Shown: positions 18,341-27,446 of the stretch, one piece after another
Numbering within the stretch: the stretch's first letter is position 1
Layout of the letters: each line of letters begins with the position of its first letter
NCBI GenBank assembly: GCA_937969415.1
Contig: CALBWK010000110.1
Location: 1-57,006 of the forward strand
Direction of reading: 5' to 3'
Source: an uncultured Saprospiraceae bacterium
GTDB taxonomy: Bacteria > Bacteroidota > Bacteroidia > Chitinophagales > Saprospiraceae
DNA: 57,006 nucleotides
Notes under the pieces: generated by a model
Databases searched by the model: none
Seen by the model: the letters and a program-made list of their open reading frames with translations, nothing else
What the model was told of the DNA's origin: nothing
Made by a program: the position numbers and the translations under genes

Positions 18341-18865
18341 ATGCCTATGAAATTTACGAATGCAACCTTAAAGGATGCTAACTCAATAGCGAGACTACAT
18401 GCAGAATCTTGGAAGCAACACTATCGAGGCATATGTCCTGATAACTACTTAGACAATGAAGTTGACGATGATCGGCAAGCAGTATGGTCACAAAGATTAA
18501 GCAACCATAATGACAAACAAATAGTCTTATTGGCCAGTGGGGCTTCAGATTCGCTTTGTGGCTTTGCTTGTGTGTATTTAGCTCACCACAAGGAGTGGGG
18601 CGCTTATCTTGACAACTTACATGTGTCTACGATGCATCATAGGAAAGGCATCGGACAGGCACTTATGCGGGAGGCTGCTAAGAGGGTTTATAATTATGAT
18701 GCACAATCCAAGCTCTATTTACATGTATTAAAAGAGAACAAATCAGCTATTAAATTTTATCAGAAGATAGGTGGACGGCACATTGCAACTTACGAAGAAG
18801 TATTGCCTTGGGGGAGTCGCGGGGAAGTCTGGGATTTTATGTGGACGTTAGATCAACTATATTAG
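18341..18865 (+). CDS. GNAT family N-acetyltransferase
   Basis: The 174-residue protein has the GCN5-related acetyltransferase fold: an N-terminal SIARLHAESWKQHYRGI segment, the central beta strand LHVSTMHHRKGIGQALMREAAKRV with the acetyl-CoA pyrophosphate loop (RKGIGQA), and LHVLKENKSAIKFYQKIGG. The substrate is unknown. ATG 18341 and ATG 18347 are equally possible starts. The gene is divergent from dapD and convergent with a second GNAT gene, with only 4 bp between stops. Confidence 0.88.
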   Translation: MPMKFTNATLKDANSIARLHAESWKQHYRGICPDNYLDNEVDDDRQAVWSQRLSNHNDKQIVLLASGASDSLCGFACVYLAHHKEWGAYLDNLHVSTMHHRKGIGQALMREAAKRVYNYDAQSKLYLHVLKENKSAIKFYQKIGGRHIATYEEVLPWGSRGEVWDFMWTLDQLY

Positions 18866-18869
18866 GTGG

Positions 18870-19337
18870 TTAGGCTGGAGATATGATCTTTTTCTGGAAG
18901 CATCGGCTGTTCTCAATGCCAGCGTACTGCCCATAATTGCTGATTAGATTGTAGCCTGCTTTATAATACAAGGCAATGGCAGCTTCTTGTCTCAAGCCTG
19001 TTTCTAGAATGGTAAAGGTATAGCCTAATTCTGCTGCCCAGCTTTCTAGTTGTGTCAAGAGTTGGATAGCTACTCCTTTATTTCTATGCTCTTCTATGGT
19101 GTACATTCTTTTAACTTCCATCGTGCTGTCGCTAAAGGACTTGATGGCACCACAAGCGATGGGGGTCTTCTTGTAATAAGCGACTAAGATATGCTTGATG
19201 TCTTCTAGGCCATTGTATTGGTTATAGAAATCATGGTCATCACCATCGAGTATAGCGAGTTCAGCATTGAGTCTTTGGACTAAGGCGACAAAGTCTGCGT
19301 CTGTATTGGTTGTTCTGACTAGCCGTATTGCATCCAT
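18870..19337 (-). CDS. GNAT family N-acetyltransferase
   Basis: The 155-residue acetyltransferase contains VKRMYTIEEHRNKGVAIQLL, with an RNKGVA acetyl-CoA loop, and a C-terminal ALYYKAGYNLISNYGQYAG segment as seen in many small GNAT proteins. The opening VRTTNTDADFVALVQRLNAE and the Asp/His pair DGDDHDFYNQY are typical of a subgroup of stand-alone GNATs with unknown amine substrate. It lies on the same strand as the CoA-transferase genes, 24 bp downstream of the B subunit, and may be co-transcribed. Confidence 0.87.
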   Translation of the reverse strand: MDAIRLVRTTNTDADFVALVQRLNAELAILDGDDHDFYNQYNGLEDIKHILVAYYKKTPIACGAIKSFSDSTMEVKRMYTIEEHRNKGVAIQLLTQLESWAAELGYTFTILETGLRQEAAIALYYKAGYNLISNYGQYAGIENSRCFQKKIISPA

Positions 19338-19361
19338 AGATTTACAAAAGAGTTCTGGCTA

Positions 19362-20015
19362 TCAAATTTTCATTTCCGGGATATCTCCTTCTACGACGAG
19401 CCTGCCTTCTGTTGCCGCTTGAATGTCCTCGACACTTACACCAGGCGCTCTCTCTAATAATCTGAAGCCTTGGTCAGTTACATCAAGTACAGCAAGATTG
19501 GTAACAATTTTCTTGACACATTTGACGCCAGTAAGCGGGAGAGAGCATTGCTTGAGTAGTTTGGAATGCCCTTTTCTATTGGTATGCATCATCGCAACGA
19601 TTATGTTGTCAGAAGAAGCAACTAAGTCCATTGCACCACCCATACCCTTTACCATCTTGCCGGGAATCTTCCAGTTGGCAATGTCACCAGAGTCTGAAAC
19701 CTCCATAGCCCCTAAGACAGTAAGTTGAATATGCTTGCCACGTATCATCGCAAAGCTCACTGCGGAATCAAATATTGCCGCTCCAGGCAGAGCTGTGATT
19801 GTTTGCTTGCCAGCATTTATGAGGTCAGCATCTTCCTCACCCTCAATAGGGAAGGCTCCCATTCCGAGAATGCCATTTTCTGATTGGAAGACTACATTAA
19901 GACCATCGGGTACATAATTGGCAATAAGAGTGGGAATGCCTATGCCGAGATTGACATACCAACCATCTTGGAGCTCTTGGGCTATTCTCTTTGCTATTCC
20001 AGTTTTATCTAACAT
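19362..20015 (-). CDS. scoB: 3-oxoacid CoA-transferase subunit B
   Basis: This subunit carries the catalytic glutamate of class I CoA-transferases: E46 in FQSENGILGMG. It also has VNLGIGIPTLIANYVP near the N-terminus and GGAMDLV in the middle. Together with subunit A it moves CoA from succinyl-CoA to acetoacetate (or a similar 3-oxoacid), which feeds acetoacetate from HMG-CoA lyase into acetyl-CoA. The length of 217 residues is normal. It lies 95 bp downstream of subunit A. Specificity for acetoacetate over other short 3-oxoacids is inferred from context. Confidence 0.9.
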   Translation of the reverse strand: MLDKTGIAKRIAQELQDGWYVNLGIGIPTLIANYVPDGLNVVFQSENGILGMGAFPIEGEEDADLINAGKQTITALPGAAIFDSAVSFAMIRGKHIQLTVLGAMEVSDSGDIANWKIPGKMVKGMGGAMDLVASSDNIIVAMMHTNRKGHSKLLKQCSLPLTGVKCVKKIVTNLAVLDVTDQGFRLLERAPGVSVEDIQAATEGRLVVEGDIPEMKI

Positions 20016-20110
20016 TATTTCTTGCAGTTTTATTTATAGAAGCAATTAATCTCAGATGATAATTGCTGCTTTATTTATTGGACTGTACTTTCTTTTACAA
20101 TTATTATGAG

Positions 20111-20809
20111 CTATACCTTTTCTCTTACCGTTCTTTGTTCTATTCTCTTTTCATAATTTACCCCTTGGAAAATGCGCTGAACAAAGACTCCTGGCAAGTG
20201 AATAAAATTAGGATCTAATTCGCCCGGCTCTACCATCTCCTCCACTTCGGCGATAGTAATCTTTCCAGCCATAGCCATTACAGGATTAAAGTTCCTTGCA
20301 GTGCCTTTGAAGATGAGATTCCCAAACCGATCCCCTTTCCAAGCTTTGACAATAGCAAAGTCAGCCGTCAAGGCACTCTCAAGTATATGTGGCTTGCCAT
20401 CAAAATATCGGACTTCCTTGCCCACGGCTACTTCAGTACCATAACCTGCTGGTGTAAAGAAGGCTGGTACGCCTGCTCCACCTGCCTGACATCTTGCTGC
20501 TAGTGATCCCTGAGGGATGAGATCAACTTCCAACTCACCACTGAGCATTTGTCTTTCGAACTCATCATTTTCTCCTACATAAGAAGAAATCATCTTCTTG
20601 ATTTGGCGCTTTTGCAAGAGCAATCCTAGTCCAAAATCATCGACGCCGGCATTATTAGATATACAGGTTAACCCCGTCACTCCTTTGTTGACAAGTGCGG
20701 CAATGCTATTTTCTGGAATGCCACACAAACCAAATCCTCCTAGCATAAGCGTCATATCGTCTTTAATCCCTGCGATCGCCTCATCAGCATTATTGAATAT
20801 CTTGTTCAT
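20111..20809 (-). CDS. scoA: 3-oxoacid CoA-transferase subunit A
   Basis: The 232-residue subunit has the family opening [19 protein letters not shown] and the [20 protein letters not shown] segment typical of the SCOT/AtoD A chain. I start it at ATG 20809 ([10 protein letters not shown]); the frame could extend to TTG 20821. The inverted repeat TTAGTC-N6-GACTAA lies 27 bp upstream of this start, matching the site upstream of the TetR/acyl-CoA dehydrogenase operon. With subunit B it forms the acetoacetate-activating enzyme expected at the end of leucine and ketone-body use. Confidence 0.9.
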   Translation of the reverse strand: MNKIFNNADEAIAGIKDDMTLMLGGFGLCGIPENSIAALVNKGVTGLTCISNNAGVDDFGLGLLLQKRQIKKMISSYVGENDEFERQMLSGELEVDLIPQGSLAARCQAGGAGVPAFFTPAGYGTEVAVGKEVRYFDGKPHILESALTADFAIVKAWKGDRFGNLIFKGTARNFNPVMAMAGKITIAEVEEMVEPGELDPNFIHLPGVFVQRIFQGVNYEKRIEQRTVREKV

Positions 20810-20835
20810 ATGTATTTGCAAGTTTGAGCATCAAA

Positions 20836-20853
20836 TTAGTCATTTCTGACTAA
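20836..20853. promoter_or_regulatory. candidate operator TAGTC-N6-GACTA upstream of scoA
   Basis: TTAGTCA-TTTC-TGACTAA is a perfect inverted repeat. Read as TTAGTC-N6-GACTAA it has the same arms and spacing as the site at 16993-17010. It is well placed to control transcription of the CoA-transferase genes on the minus strand. Confidence 0.5.
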
Positions 20854-21000
20854 ACGATTGTATATCTAAACACTAGAGTCTCTAAGGTGTGACAATTATG
20901 GACTTTTGCGATTCAGAGTCTAGCTCTTCAATACAGAAAACGGCCTGACTTACGTATATTACTCTCGAGCCAATACAATACCTCAAGGTGTAATCAATAA

Positions 21001-22185
21001 ATGAGAGTTAGTCAATTTGTAATCTTAGTGTGTCTTTTGATCCTCAGTTTTATTGAGGTTGCGCTGACACAAGAGTTTGTAGCTGGAGAAATCTATGAAT
21101 CTACTTTTGTAGAGTATAGAGCGGGAAATCTGCCCATCGTGATTTCTGTCCCCCACGGAGGCTTGCTGGAGCCAGACTCTATCCCAGATCGCGATTGTAT
21201 TGGTTGCGTGACTGTGATGGATGCATTTACCAAGGTTATAGGTGAGAGTTGGTATGATGCCATTATAACTGAAACGGGGTGCTATCCACACGTGATTATC
21301 AATACGCTTCATAGAAAGAAATTTGATGCCAACAGGGACATCGAGGATGCTGCAGATGGCCAACCCCTGATAGAAGAAGCTTGGCGGACGTATCATCAAT
21401 TTATTGATTCTGCTAAAGCAAGGGTCGTACTAGAGTTTGGTAAAGGCTTATTCCTTGATTTGCACGGGCACGGTCATACAATACAAAGGACTGAGTTGGG
21501 CTATCTGCTCAGTAAGTCAGAATTACAAATGGACGATGCCGCACTCAATGCAAGCAATTTGATCGAAGAAAGTAGTTTGAAGACACTCGTTGAGACCAAT
21601 AAAAATATGTTGTCGCACGCTGAATTGATCAGAGGCTCTACTAGTCTTGGTAGTCTACTTGAAGAGGAAGGCTTTCCTTGTGTGCCGAGTAGTAATGATC
21701 TATTTCCTCTGAATGCTGAAAGTTATTTCTCTGGTGGATATAATACTGTACGACACGGCTCTCGTGATGATAATGGTGTTATAGATGCTATCCAAATAGA
21801 ATTGAATCAAGATGCAAGATTCACGGAGGATGCAAGGGAAGCTCTTGTTGCTGCACTAACAAAGTCGGTGCTTAGTTATCTAGAGTCACATTACTTTAGG
21901 GGATTTAGTGAGGGGTATTGTGATTTTGTATCTCATAATGATCCAGCTGCATATCAGACAGTAGAGAATCCTTTCTATCCTAATCCAACGTATGGACCCA
22001 TATGGATCGAGGCGTCAGCACAAATTTCACGATTGGAAATATATAATGTGACAGGTAAGTTGGTGCAACTCCACTCAGGAAACATACCTTACCTTGATCT
22101 CAGTTCTTTGTCTGATGGGACCTATATTATTAAGTATTTTTCGAATGAGCAGCCCGTTTACATTGGTCGGATTGTGAAAATGTAA
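21001..22185 (+). CDS. secreted N-formylglutamate amidohydrolase-like protein with T9SS sorting domain
   Basis: The 394-residue protein has a Sec signal (VILVCLLILSFIEVALT). Residues about 38-300 resemble N-formylglutamate amidohydrolases: ISVPHGG early, NTLHRKKFDANRDIEDA, DLHGHGHT and the late GGYNTVRHGSRDD...IQIELNQDARF region, all rich in metal- and substrate-binding residues. It ends with a type A T9SS domain (FYPNPTYGPIWIEAS to YIGRIVKM). Cytoplasmic relatives act in histidine degradation, so secretion suggests a different role, such as hydrolysis of an extracellular N-acyl amino acid or cell-wall-like amide. That role is inference. The gene is divergent from scoA and convergent with the aminotransferase. 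Confidence 0.8.
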   Translation: MRVSQFVILVCLLILSFIEVALTQEFVAGEIYESTFVEYRAGNLPIVISVPHGGLLEPDSIPDRDCIGCVTVMDAFTKVIGESWYDAIITETGCYPHVIINTLHRKKFDANRDIEDAADGQPLIEEAWRTYHQFIDSAKARVVLEFGKGLFLDLHGHGHTIQRTELGYLLSKSELQMDDAALNASNLIEESSLKTLVETNKNMLSHAELIRGSTSLGSLLEEEGFPCVPSSNDLFPLNAESYFSGGYNTVRHGSRDDNGVIDAIQIELNQDARFTEDAREALVAALTKSVLSYLESHYFRGFSEGYCDFVSHNDPAAYQTVENPFYPNPTYGPIWIEASAQISRLEIYNVTGKLVQLHSGNIPYLDLSSLSDGTYIIKYFSNEQPVYIGRIVKM

Positions 22186-22197
22186 AGTGCTCTATTT

Positions 22198-23340
22198 TCA
22201 TTTTCTTGATAGTCGTTCGATAGCCTTGTCGAGTACTTCTTCGCTTTTGGCAAAGCACAATCTGACAACTTTGTCTTGAGGATCTTCACCATAAAAGGGA
22301 GATAGCGGGATGCTGGCGACTCCCATTTCTTTTGTCATATACTCGGCAAATTCTAGATCACCTAGGTCACTTACCTCAGAGTAATCATAGAGTTGGAAAT
22401 AGGTGCCATTGCAATTGAGAGGTCTGAAATCTGTATGCGACATACCTGCAGTTAAGTAATCTCTTTTCTTCTGAAAAAACTCTGGAAGCTGTTGATACGT
22501 AGTTGGTTCTTGTAAGTAATCAGCTATGCCGCGTTGGACAAATGAGTTGGCACTAAAGATGACCCACTGATGATGATTTTTATACGCCTCCATCAAGTGC
22601 GGCGGTCCGACTATATAACCTAGCTTCCATCCAGTGGCGTGCAAGGTTTTTCCAAATGAAAAAGTGGCGAGACTCTGTTGATATAGTTTGGGGAATCTAA
22701 AGACACTTTGGTGATGGGCTTGGTCGTAGATGAGATGCTCATAGACCTCATCACTGAGGAGAATGATGTCTTTGTTGGCGATAAGTGTTTGTAGGGCTAA
22801 GAGGTCGGTTTCTTTGAGTGTTGTGCCAGTGGGATTGTGTGGCGTGTTGATGATAATCATAGCAGTGCGCTCACTGATTAACTCACCGAACTGGTCCCAA
22901 TCAATTGTATAGTCAGGCGCGGTGATGCGATAAGCGATGACACGTCCACCTGCCATTTCTATCGAAGGTCTATAGCTATCATAAGCTGGCTCGATGATGA
23001 TGACTTCATCGTCTGGTTGTACAAATGTTTGTATCGCTGTATTGAGTGCTTGGGTGGCGCCTGCGGTAATACAAATTTCTTTTTCTGGGTCAATTGTCTT
23101 GTCATAGCAGACTTTTATTTTGTTAGCAATAGTTGTTCTGAGTTCTATAGTGCCGGCCATAGGGCAGTATTGATTGTGGCCTTCGTCTAGATATTTTTTG
23201 ATGAGATTTTTAAGTCGAGAATCACAATCGAAATCAGGAAACCCTTGCCCTAGATTGATGGCATTATGTTCTTTTGCCAGTGCAGACATCTTTGAGAAAA
23301 TGGAGGGTGGGGAGGGTGGTAGTTTAGATTTCATGTTCAT
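22198..23340 (-). CDS. methionine/aromatic aminotransferase (class I/II, YbdL-like)
   Basis: This PLP-dependent fold-type I aminotransferase (380 residues) has the NLGQGFPDFDCD opening, TAGATQALN, the NTPHNPTG loop and the PLP lysine K231 in SFGKTLHATGWKLGY. The sequence is closest in pattern to the E. coli YbdL / kynurenine aminotransferase group, which uses methionine and aromatic amino acids with 2-oxo acids. A role in methionine salvage or amino-acid breakdown is likely; exact specificity cannot be read. It is the last gene of a minus-strand run with DUF3667 and the fused E1 gene. Confidence 0.87.
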   Translation of the reverse strand: MNMKSKLPPSPPSIFSKMSALAKEHNAINLGQGFPDFDCDSRLKNLIKKYLDEGHNQYCPMAGTIELRTTIANKIKVCYDKTIDPEKEICITAGATQALNTAIQTFVQPDDEVIIIEPAYDSYRPSIEMAGGRVIAYRITAPDYTIDWDQFGELISERTAMIIINTPHNPTGTTLKETDLLALQTLIANKDIILLSDEVYEHLIYDQAHHQSVFRFPKLYQQSLATFSFGKTLHATGWKLGYIVGPPHLMEAYKNHHQWVIFSANSFVQRGIADYLQEPTTYQQLPEFFQKKRDYLTAGMSHTDFRPLNCNGTYFQLYDYSEVSDLGDLEFAEYMTKEMGVASIPLSPFYGEDPQDKVVRLCFAKSEEVLDKAIERLSRK

Positions 23341-23372
23341 ATGAATTATGTTTTTTCTTAAGCATTGGATTC

Positions 23373-24131
23373 TTAATTTATACCAACAAAAAGCATTAAC
23401 GGAATAGCCACAACTACAACTGCCAATATCAAAAAAATTAGATAAGAACCCACAAAAGGAAATATTAGGGTGGCCCTATTTCGTCCTGAGTATAATTGCC
23501 AATAGACTATAAAGGCATAGGATATGGGTATCAATAGAGATAAAATATCCTTAAGGTAATGACCACTAAGGGGCACCCCAAGGATAGTAATTAAAGTATA
23601 AAGTAGGGCTTGATGGCCAGTAATGAAAGCTGTCAATACTAGATGTTCTAGGTAATTGTAGCCAGTGCCTTTGAAAGCAACATAGGAACCCAAAGCATAG
23701 ACAGGAATTAGCACCAGCATAAGGATGGCGTAGTTGTTTTTTATCACATCTAACTTATCTTGAAATTCTGGCGACAAGGTGCTTTCGGCAGCATCTGTGG
23801 CTCCTAGAATAATACCTTCTATACCGTCATTAAGTATGGTGTTACTGTCAAAAAACCTAGAAATTAAAAAATACAAAGTAGATAAAGCAAAAGCGTAGGC
23901 TATAGGCTTAAAATGCGCTATTCTTTTGCCATTTATATACTCTCTGACGCTATGGCCAGGTCTAAGCGTCATTTCTTTTAAGGTAAAGAGCAGACCCTTG
24001 TTCATTTGGAAAACGCTTTCCGTTAGGTCGGCTAGAATAGTTGAAAAATTGAGTCTATTTACCTTAGTGTCTTGACCACATTGAGGGCAGAAATTTTGAC
24101 TTATCGGCTGACTGCAATTTTTGCAATTCAT
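23373..24131 (-). CDS. DUF3667 membrane protein
   Basis: The protein begins with a zinc-ribbon-like motif, CKNCSQPISQNFCPQCGQ, followed by the DUF3667 signature LKEMTLRPGHSVREYINGKR and about four to five hydrophobic segments. This architecture is widespread in Bacteroidota and its function is unknown. I start at ATG 24131 (MNCKNC); GTG 24143 would add four residues. It begins 17 bp after the E1 stop on the same strand, so it may be co-transcribed, though no functional link is evident. Confidence 0.85.
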   Translation of the reverse strand: MNCKNCSQPISQNFCPQCGQDTKVNRLNFSTILADLTESVFQMNKGLLFTLKEMTLRPGHSVREYINGKRIAHFKPIAYAFALSTLYFLISRFFDSNTILNDGIEGIILGATDAAESTLSPEFQDKLDVIKNNYAILMLVLIPVYALGSYVAFKGTGYNYLEHLVLTAFITGHQALLYTLITILGVPLSGHYLKDILSLLIPISYAFIVYWQLYSGRNRATLIFPFVGSYLIFLILAVVVVAIPLMLFVGIN

Positions 24132-24147
24132 TTTATTAAGCACATGA

Positions 24148-26220
24148 TTACCAGTTGAGGAGTACTTCTATTTTGGCTTGTACTTTTTCTGCTGATGGTA
24201 TCATCGTCTGTTCGAGTACACTATTAAGCGGAATTGCCGGCATATCTTCTGACCCAATGACTATCACTGGAGCATCTAGATGCTTGAAGCAATTCTCCTG
24301 TATCAATCCTGCGAGACTTCTTCCAAAAGTATTATTGGCTGGCTCCTCAGTAACTATAAGACAACGATTGGTTTTCTGTACTGAATTGAAAATAGTTTCT
24401 GTGTCCAAAGGATTCAAGGTTCTTAAGTCAACAATCTCAATCCTACCCGCGTAGGCTTTGCTCGCATTAAGCGACCAGTGTACTCCCATCCCATAAGTGA
24501 CAATAGTAAGGCTCTCGTCACTTGTAGCCGATTGCACCACATTCGCTTTTCCAAATGGCAAAATGTAATCCTCTGCTGGTTCTATAGTTCTGGCTTTTTC
24601 TGTGCCTGGAACCTTAGACCAATAGAGGCCTTTGTGCTCTAGGATAACGACTGGGTTGGGGTCGTGATAGGCCGCCTTCATGAGCCCTTTCATATCAGCG
24701 CCGTTACTAGGGTAGGCGATTTTGATCCCGCGTATATTGGTTAAGACTGATTCTACACTACTTGAATGGTAAGGCCCTCCACTGCCGTATGCACCTATGG
24801 GTACCCGTAGAATCATACTGACAGGCCACTTACCTTCAGAGAGGTAGCAAGATCTAGATACTTCTGTAAACAACTGATTAAGACCTGGCCAAATGTAGTC
24901 AGCAAACTGAACCTCTACAATAGGCTTGAGACCTACCGCTGACATACCTACCGTAGAGCCGACTATAAAGGCTTCTTGTATAGGTGTATTGAATACTCGT
25001 TCGTCTCCAAATTTTTGCGCTAGAGTAGCCGCTTCTCTAAAAACACCTCCCAGTCGCTTGCCCACGTCCTGCCCATAGAGCAGACAGCTTGTATCTCCGC
25101 GCATTAGTTCTTCTACAGCCTTTAAGGCACAATCTACCATCACGACTTCCTCTCCATCTTGTGGTGATCTAGTACCTACTTCTTCAGTAATCGGTGTAGG
25201 CGCATAGTCGTGTGTAAAAAGATCACTAGGCAAGGGATCTTCTGCAGTTTTGGCCAGCTCAAAGTCTGACTCTACAGTCAGTACGGCTTGCTGTTCTATT
25301 TCTTTTATTTCTTTGGCCGAGATACCTGCGTCTGCAAGCTGAGCTTTGAGAATGGGATAGGGATCTCTTGTCCTTGCTTCGTCTAGGTCGTCTCGATACC
25401 ACTCCATACGTACCCCAGAGGTATGATGATTAAGGAGCGGAACTGTAGCGTGCAAGAGATAGGGTTTCCTTTCTTTACGTATGTACTTGATGGCTTTGGT
25501 GACCGCCTTATAAGATTCAGAAAAATCTGAGCCATTGATAGTGGCCGCTTTGACTCCTTTGAATCCTTTTATGTATTCGTAAGCATTCTGTGCTCGGGTT
25601 TCTTCTGCATTGGCGGAGATATCCCAGCCATTATCTTGGATCAGATACAGGATAGGCATTTGCCTGAGTGCTGCCATCTGAAAGGCTTCTGCAACTTCTC
25701 CTTCTGTAACAGAGGCATCCCCCAACGAGCAAACCACTAAAGGCTGGTCACCCTCATCAAGACCTAATAATTCTTTGTACTGTAGACCCATTGCAACCCC
25801 AGTTGCTGGAATTGCTTGCATACCAGTTGCCGAAGAATTATGTGGTATTTTGGGTTTGTCATCATCTCTAAGACTCGGATGAGAGTAGTAAGATCTACCA
25901 CCTGAGAAGGGGTCATCTTTTTTGGCCATCAGCTGTAGCATCAGATCATAAGGTCGCATCCCTATACCCAATAAGATAGAGTCGTCTCTATAATAGGGGA
26001 AGGCATAATCTTGTGGCTTAAGTTGCAGGGCTGTAGCCAGTTGGATGGCTTCGTGTCCTCGGGAAGTCGCGTGCACATATTTCGAAACCAACTTCATATT
26101 GGCCTCGTAATGTTCTGTCATTGTCTTGGCTTGGCACAAGAGCGAAAAGGCCTTCTTGAGGATTGCTTTAGGGAGGCTGGTCCTAGATTTAGACTTGGAT
26201 TTGGGTTCTTTTGTTTTCAC
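24148..26220 (-). CDS. fused 2-oxoacid dehydrogenase E1 (alpha + beta), branched-chain type
   Basis: The 690-residue ThDP enzyme joins the E1 alpha and beta chains, which are separate in many bacteria. The alpha half (about 1-340) has the ThDP-Mg loop GDASVTEGEVAEAF ending in QDN, a variant of the usual GDG...NN pattern. The beta half (from about 350) contains EELMRGDTSCLLYGQDVGKR, QFADYIWPGLNQL and LRVPIGAYGSGGPYHSSS. It decarboxylates a 2-oxo acid, most likely a branched-chain one, and transfers the acyl group to an E2 lipoyl domain; E2 and E3 are not in the window. The start is GTG 26220; the next in-frame ATG would cut into the domain. It links with branched-chain transamination and leucine breakdown genes nearby. 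Confidence 0.88.
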   Translation of the reverse strand: MKTKEPKSKSKSRTSLPKAILKKAFSLLCQAKTMTEHYEANMKLVSKYVHATSRGHEAIQLATALQLKPQDYAFPYYRDDSILLGIGMRPYDLMLQLMAKKDDPFSGGRSYYSHPSLRDDDKPKIPHNSSATGMQAIPATGVAMGLQYKELLGLDEGDQPLVVCSLGDASVTEGEVAEAFQMAALRQMPILYLIQDNGWDISANAEETRAQNAYEYIKGFKGVKAATINGSDFSESYKAVTKAIKYIRKERKPYLLHATVPLLNHHTSGVRMEWYRDDLDEARTRDPYPILKAQLADAGISAKEIKEIEQQAVLTVESDFELAKTAEDPLPSDLFTHDYAPTPITEEVGTRSPQDGEEVVMVDCALKAVEELMRGDTSCLLYGQDVGKRLGGVFREAATLAQKFGDERVFNTPIQEAFIVGSTVGMSAVGLKPIVEVQFADYIWPGLNQLFTEVSRSCYLSEGKWPVSMILRVPIGAYGSGGPYHSSSVESVLTNIRGIKIAYPSNGADMKGLMKAAYHDPNPVVILEHKGLYWSKVPGTEKARTIEPAEDYILPFGKANVVQSATSDESLTIVTYGMGVHWSLNASKAYAGRIEIVDLRTLNPLDTETIFNSVQKTNRCLIVTEEPANNTFGRSLAGLIQENCFKHLDAPVIVIGSEDMPAIPLNSVLEQTMIPSAEKVQAKIEVLLNW

Positions 26221-26319
26221 AGATTAAATATAGTAACTGAATGGTCAAGAGTGGCTTATTTGAAGGTGTATATTTGTTAGGCGTCTTTGTCTACATATGA
26301 ATCATAACTGTTAGTAACT

Positions 26320-26733
26320 ATGGAATCTCTACCACAAAAAGTATTTGATAAAATGATGGATAAGGACTACTGTAGTCAGTGGATGGGTGTAGAACCTCTG
26401 TTGATAGAGGAGGGACATTGCAAAATCAAAATGATCGTCAAGAAAGACATGCTTAATGGCTTCGGTATCTTACATGGAGGTATAACGTATGCCTTTGCTG
26501 ATAGTGCTTTTGCTTTTGCATCCAACTCTTATGGTCGTGTTGCAGTTTCGATAACTGGGTCTATGAGTTATAGTAAGTCCGCAACCCTAGGGCAGGTACT
26601 TATTGCAGAGGCCAAAGTGTTGAGTCTTTCCTACAAGACTGCAGAGTTTGATGTAGATGTCTATGAGGAAAAAAGTAATGAGATCTATGCCAGATTCCGA
26701 GGTGTCGTTTATCGCAAGTCAGCAGAGCACTGA
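26320..26733 (+). CDS. PaaI-like hotdog thioesterase
   Basis: This 137-residue single-domain hotdog protein has the PaaI active-site segment LNGFGILHGGITYAFADSAFAFASNSYG, containing the conserved HGG and the catalytic aspartate region. PaaI enzymes hydrolyse hydroxyphenylacetyl-CoA and related acyl-CoAs in the phenylacetate pathway. Other paa genes are not visible here, so a general acyl-CoA thioesterase is possible. The gene is divergent from the fused E1 gene with a 99-bp gap. Confidence 0.85.
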   Translation: MESLPQKVFDKMMDKDYCSQWMGVEPLLIEEGHCKIKMIVKKDMLNGFGILHGGITYAFADSAFAFASNSYGRVAVSITGSMSYSKSATLGQVLIAEAKVLSLSYKTAEFDVDVYEEKSNEIYARFRGVVYRKSAEH

Positions 26734-26741
26734 TTTGATAA

Positions 26742-27347
26742 TTATTGATTCAGATTAACGCCTACTGTCACTTGGACGTTTCTGCTTTCGTGGACAAGTG
26801 TAGGACTATCATCCAACATATTGATCAATCCTAGGTTTATCATCATCCTCAGCCAGATATCCTGATAACTGATCTTTCCGCCTACGAGATATCCCAAATC
26901 GTATTTCCTATGGTCAGGGAGGTTGAGTTCTTCTAAGGTTATATCATTGAAAGTTTCAAATAGTTTTAGTCCTGCATTGACGCCTGCCAAGACAGAAACG
27001 TATCGTCCTGTGCTCAATTCTATGTGTGGGGTGAAGTCAAGATAGTGCACTCTATAATTCGAATTGGCATTAGGCACAAATATGGTGCCTTCTCTGATGT
27101 AAGCACCTTTAGTCTTGAAGCCTTTTACAGAATATTGGATCTCTGTATTGAAATGGATATTCTCCGTCAGGTTGAATATTTTTCCTAACCCCAATGCCGG
27201 ATTGGTTTGATACCTCGGTTCTAAGTCAAGTGTGGATTTGGCAACTGAGCTATAGTTACCTCCCAGGGCAATGTATACTTGACTCGATGCTGTGGAAAGT
27301 CCAACAAAAAGTGCAAGAGAAAATAAGTTGAAGATCGTTTTCATCAT
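26742..27347 (-). CDS. outer-membrane beta-barrel (porin-like) protein
   Basis: The 201-residue protein has a Sec signal (MMKTIFNLFSLALFVGLSTASS) and alternating hydrophobic strands with glycine and aromatic residues: YIALGGNYSSVAKSTLDLEPRYQTNPALGLGKIF, FNTEIQYSVKGFKTKGA, HYLDFTPHIELSTGR. It ends in hydrophobic strands typical of a Bacteroidota eight-stranded PorT/OmpA-like barrel. No catalytic motif is seen. Its partner and ligand are unknown. Confidence 0.7.
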   Translation of the reverse strand: MMKTIFNLFSLALFVGLSTASSQVYIALGGNYSSVAKSTLDLEPRYQTNPALGLGKIFNLTENIHFNTEIQYSVKGFKTKGAYIREGTIFVPNANSNYRVHYLDFTPHIELSTGRYVSVLAGVNAGLKLFETFNDITLEELNLPDHRKYDLGYLVGGKISYQDIWLRMMINLGLINMLDDSPTLVHESRNVQVTVGVNLNQ

Positions 27348-27446
27348 ATGTCATTAATAACTGATTAACGAACTTCTTATTATCCTCTGACTCTTATAAA
27401 TTCAAATAAAGAATCTAATCGGCAAAACCTTGTCCTTTCGTAGCCT

